From assembly GCA_964385465.1 (NCBI GenBank), contig CAYLPJ010000045.1:1-54332 (forward strand): 54,332 bases of DNA, in the 5' to 3' direction. Every line of letters starts with the position of its first letter. Position 1 is the first letter of the stretch. The stretch comes from CAYLPJ01 sp964385465 (lineage in GTDB: Bacteria > Planctomycetota > Phycisphaerae > SM23-33). Position numbers and translations under genes: made by a program. The notes below the pieces were generated by a model. The model worked only from the letters and a program-made list of their open reading frames with translations. It had not been told where the DNA came from and searched no databases. Of the stretch, positions 53,290 to 54,332 are shown piece after piece.

Positions 53290-54279
53290 ATGCCCGCCAA
53301 CGTGACACCGGAATACGAGAAGGCCGAGCGTCGCTTCCGCGAGGCCGACTCCGACGCCGAGAAGCTCGACGCCCTCCAGGAGATGCTCAGCACCATCCCC
53401 AAGCACAAGGGCACCGAGAAGATGCAGGCGGACATCAAGCGGCGAATCAGCCAGCTCCGCAAGTCCGCCGCCAAGCCCTCTGCCCAACGGGGGCCGGACC
53501 CCTTCCACATCCCCAAGTCCGGCGCGGGGCAGGTGGCCCTGCTGGGGGCCGGGAATGTCGGGAAGAGCTCCCTCGTCGCCGCCACGACCAACGCGCCCGT
53601 CAAGGTGGCCGACTACCCCTTCGCCACCGTCCTGCCCGTTCCCGGAATGTGGGCCCACGAGGACGTGCAGATCGAGTTGGTGGACACCCCGCCGATCCTC
53701 GCCGGCCAGCTCGTTGCCGGGCTGATGGGGCTGGTGCGCCTGACCGACGTCGTCGCCGTCGTCGTCGATGCCGCCGGCGCCGCCCTGGAGCACGCCGACA
53801 GCGTGCTGACCGCCCTGGCCGAGCGAGACATGGAACTGGTCACCCGCCCGCTGACCGAGCTGGACGAGCGGGACCGCAACACGCGCTGCGGGCTGCTGGT
53901 GGCCAACAAGATCGACCTCGGCGGCGCCGAGGCCGCCGACGCGGTGGAGGTGCTCCGCGAGCTCTACGGGGACAGGCTGGAGGTCCTGCCCGTCAGCGCG
54001 GAGACCGGCGAGGGCCTCGATGCCCTGCGCCGCCGGCTGTGGGAGCTGCTCTGCCGCGTTCGCGTGTACACCAAGCAGCCGGGCGAAGACGCCGACTACG
54101 GCAAGCCCTTCGTCCTTCCGGCCGGGGCCACCGTGGAAGACCTCGCCCGCGCCATCCACCGCGAGCTGCCCGAGCAGATGAAGTACGCCCGCATCTGGGG
54201 CGAGGGACGCTTCGACGGGCAGCACGTCCACCGAACCGAGGCCCTCGGCGACCGGGACGTGGTGGAGATTCACGAATGA
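53290..54279 (+). CDS. Obg/DRG-type GTPase with TGS domain
   Basis: About 329 residues. An N-terminal helical segment (about 1-65) precedes the G domain: G1 GAGNVGKSSL (near residue 80), YPFATVLPVPGMW in the switch region as in Obg/DRG proteins, G3 in ELVDTPP, G4 NKID in VANKIDL and G5 PVSAETGEG. The C-terminal TGS domain (about 255-329) is recognisable from VYTKQPGEDADYGKPFVLPAGATVEDLARAIH and DRDVVEIHE. There is no Obg glycine-rich N-domain. DRG/TGS GTPases associate with ribosomes. AGGAG precedes ATG 53290. Confidence 0.88.
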   Translation: MPANVTPEYEKAERRFREADSDAEKLDALQEMLSTIPKHKGTEKMQADIKRRISQLRKSAAKPSAQRGPDPFHIPKSGAGQVALLGAGNVGKSSLVAATTNAPVKVADYPFATVLPVPGMWAHEDVQIELVDTPPILAGQLVAGLMGLVRLTDVVAVVVDAAGAALEHADSVLTALAERDMELVTRPLTELDERDRNTRCGLLVANKIDLGGAEAADAVEVLRELYGDRLEVLPVSAETGEGLDALRRRLWELLCRVRVYTKQPGEDADYGKPFVLPAGATVEDLARAIHRELPEQMKYARIWGEGRFDGQHVHRTEALGDRDVVEIHE

Positions 54280-54332
54280 GTGTGCGACATTTTTGGGTGG
54301 CGCAGCCCAAGTCCTTGTGATAACGTGACTTA

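Overview
The window is very GC-rich bacterial chromosome with long, tightly packed genes. The gene families point to a planctomycete, probably a Phycisphaerae-like lineage. They include secreted terpene-cyclase-fold proteins, PQQ-propeller/TPR giants, a MoxR–DUF58–BatA-type array, an F5/8 lipoprotein, an NPCBM domain protein and an orphan UroD-like protein. This placement is inference from gene content; no rRNA or other marker lies in the window.

Layout. 0.2-3.4 kb: cinA with a small membrane zinc-ribbon partner, a second zinc-ribbon protein, an F5/8 lipoprotein and a one-helix protein. 3.5-8.4 kb: the elongasome cluster mreC-mreD-mrdA(PBP2)-rodA; mreB is not in the window. 8.4-14.4 kb: mixed genes (DUF5658 membrane protein, alpha/beta hydrolase, B12-type radical SAM enzyme, HpnB-like glycosyltransferase, larC, a one-domain CBM48 protein). 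14.4-23.1 kb: scpB, an FAA-hydrolase-family enzyme, two NtrB-type histidine kinases (one soluble, one hybrid with a periplasmic binding domain), and an enolase-superfamily/UroD-like pair. 23.2-27.2 kb: nadC-birA-membrane protein in one overlapping unit. 27.3-47.5 kb: ten co-directional genes that look like one functional array. 47.6-54.3 kb: queG, xseA-xseB (split by a 164-bp inverted-repeat element), an amidohydrolase, a lipoprotein, a zinc-ribbon protein and an Obg/DRG-type GTPase with a TGS domain.

The most interesting region is the 20-kb array at 27.3-47.5 kb. It combines a secreted double-propeller PQQ/TPR protein and a secreted squalene-cyclase-fold protein with a MoxR ATPase, a DUF58 protein, two membrane VWA proteins, a DUF4175-like membrane protein, a GGQS-repeat coiled-coil protein, a TPR protein and an NPCBM protein. 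I read it as an ATP-driven chaperone/assembly machine working on envelope or secreted substrates. That function is inferred; no known system is named by the sequence.

Promoters are readable as TTGNNN-like and TANNNT boxes with about 17 bp between them. In several cases the -10 box lies only 6-9 nt before the start codon, which suggests leaderless mRNAs. No rRNA, tRNA, CRISPR array, complete insertion sequence or prophage was seen.
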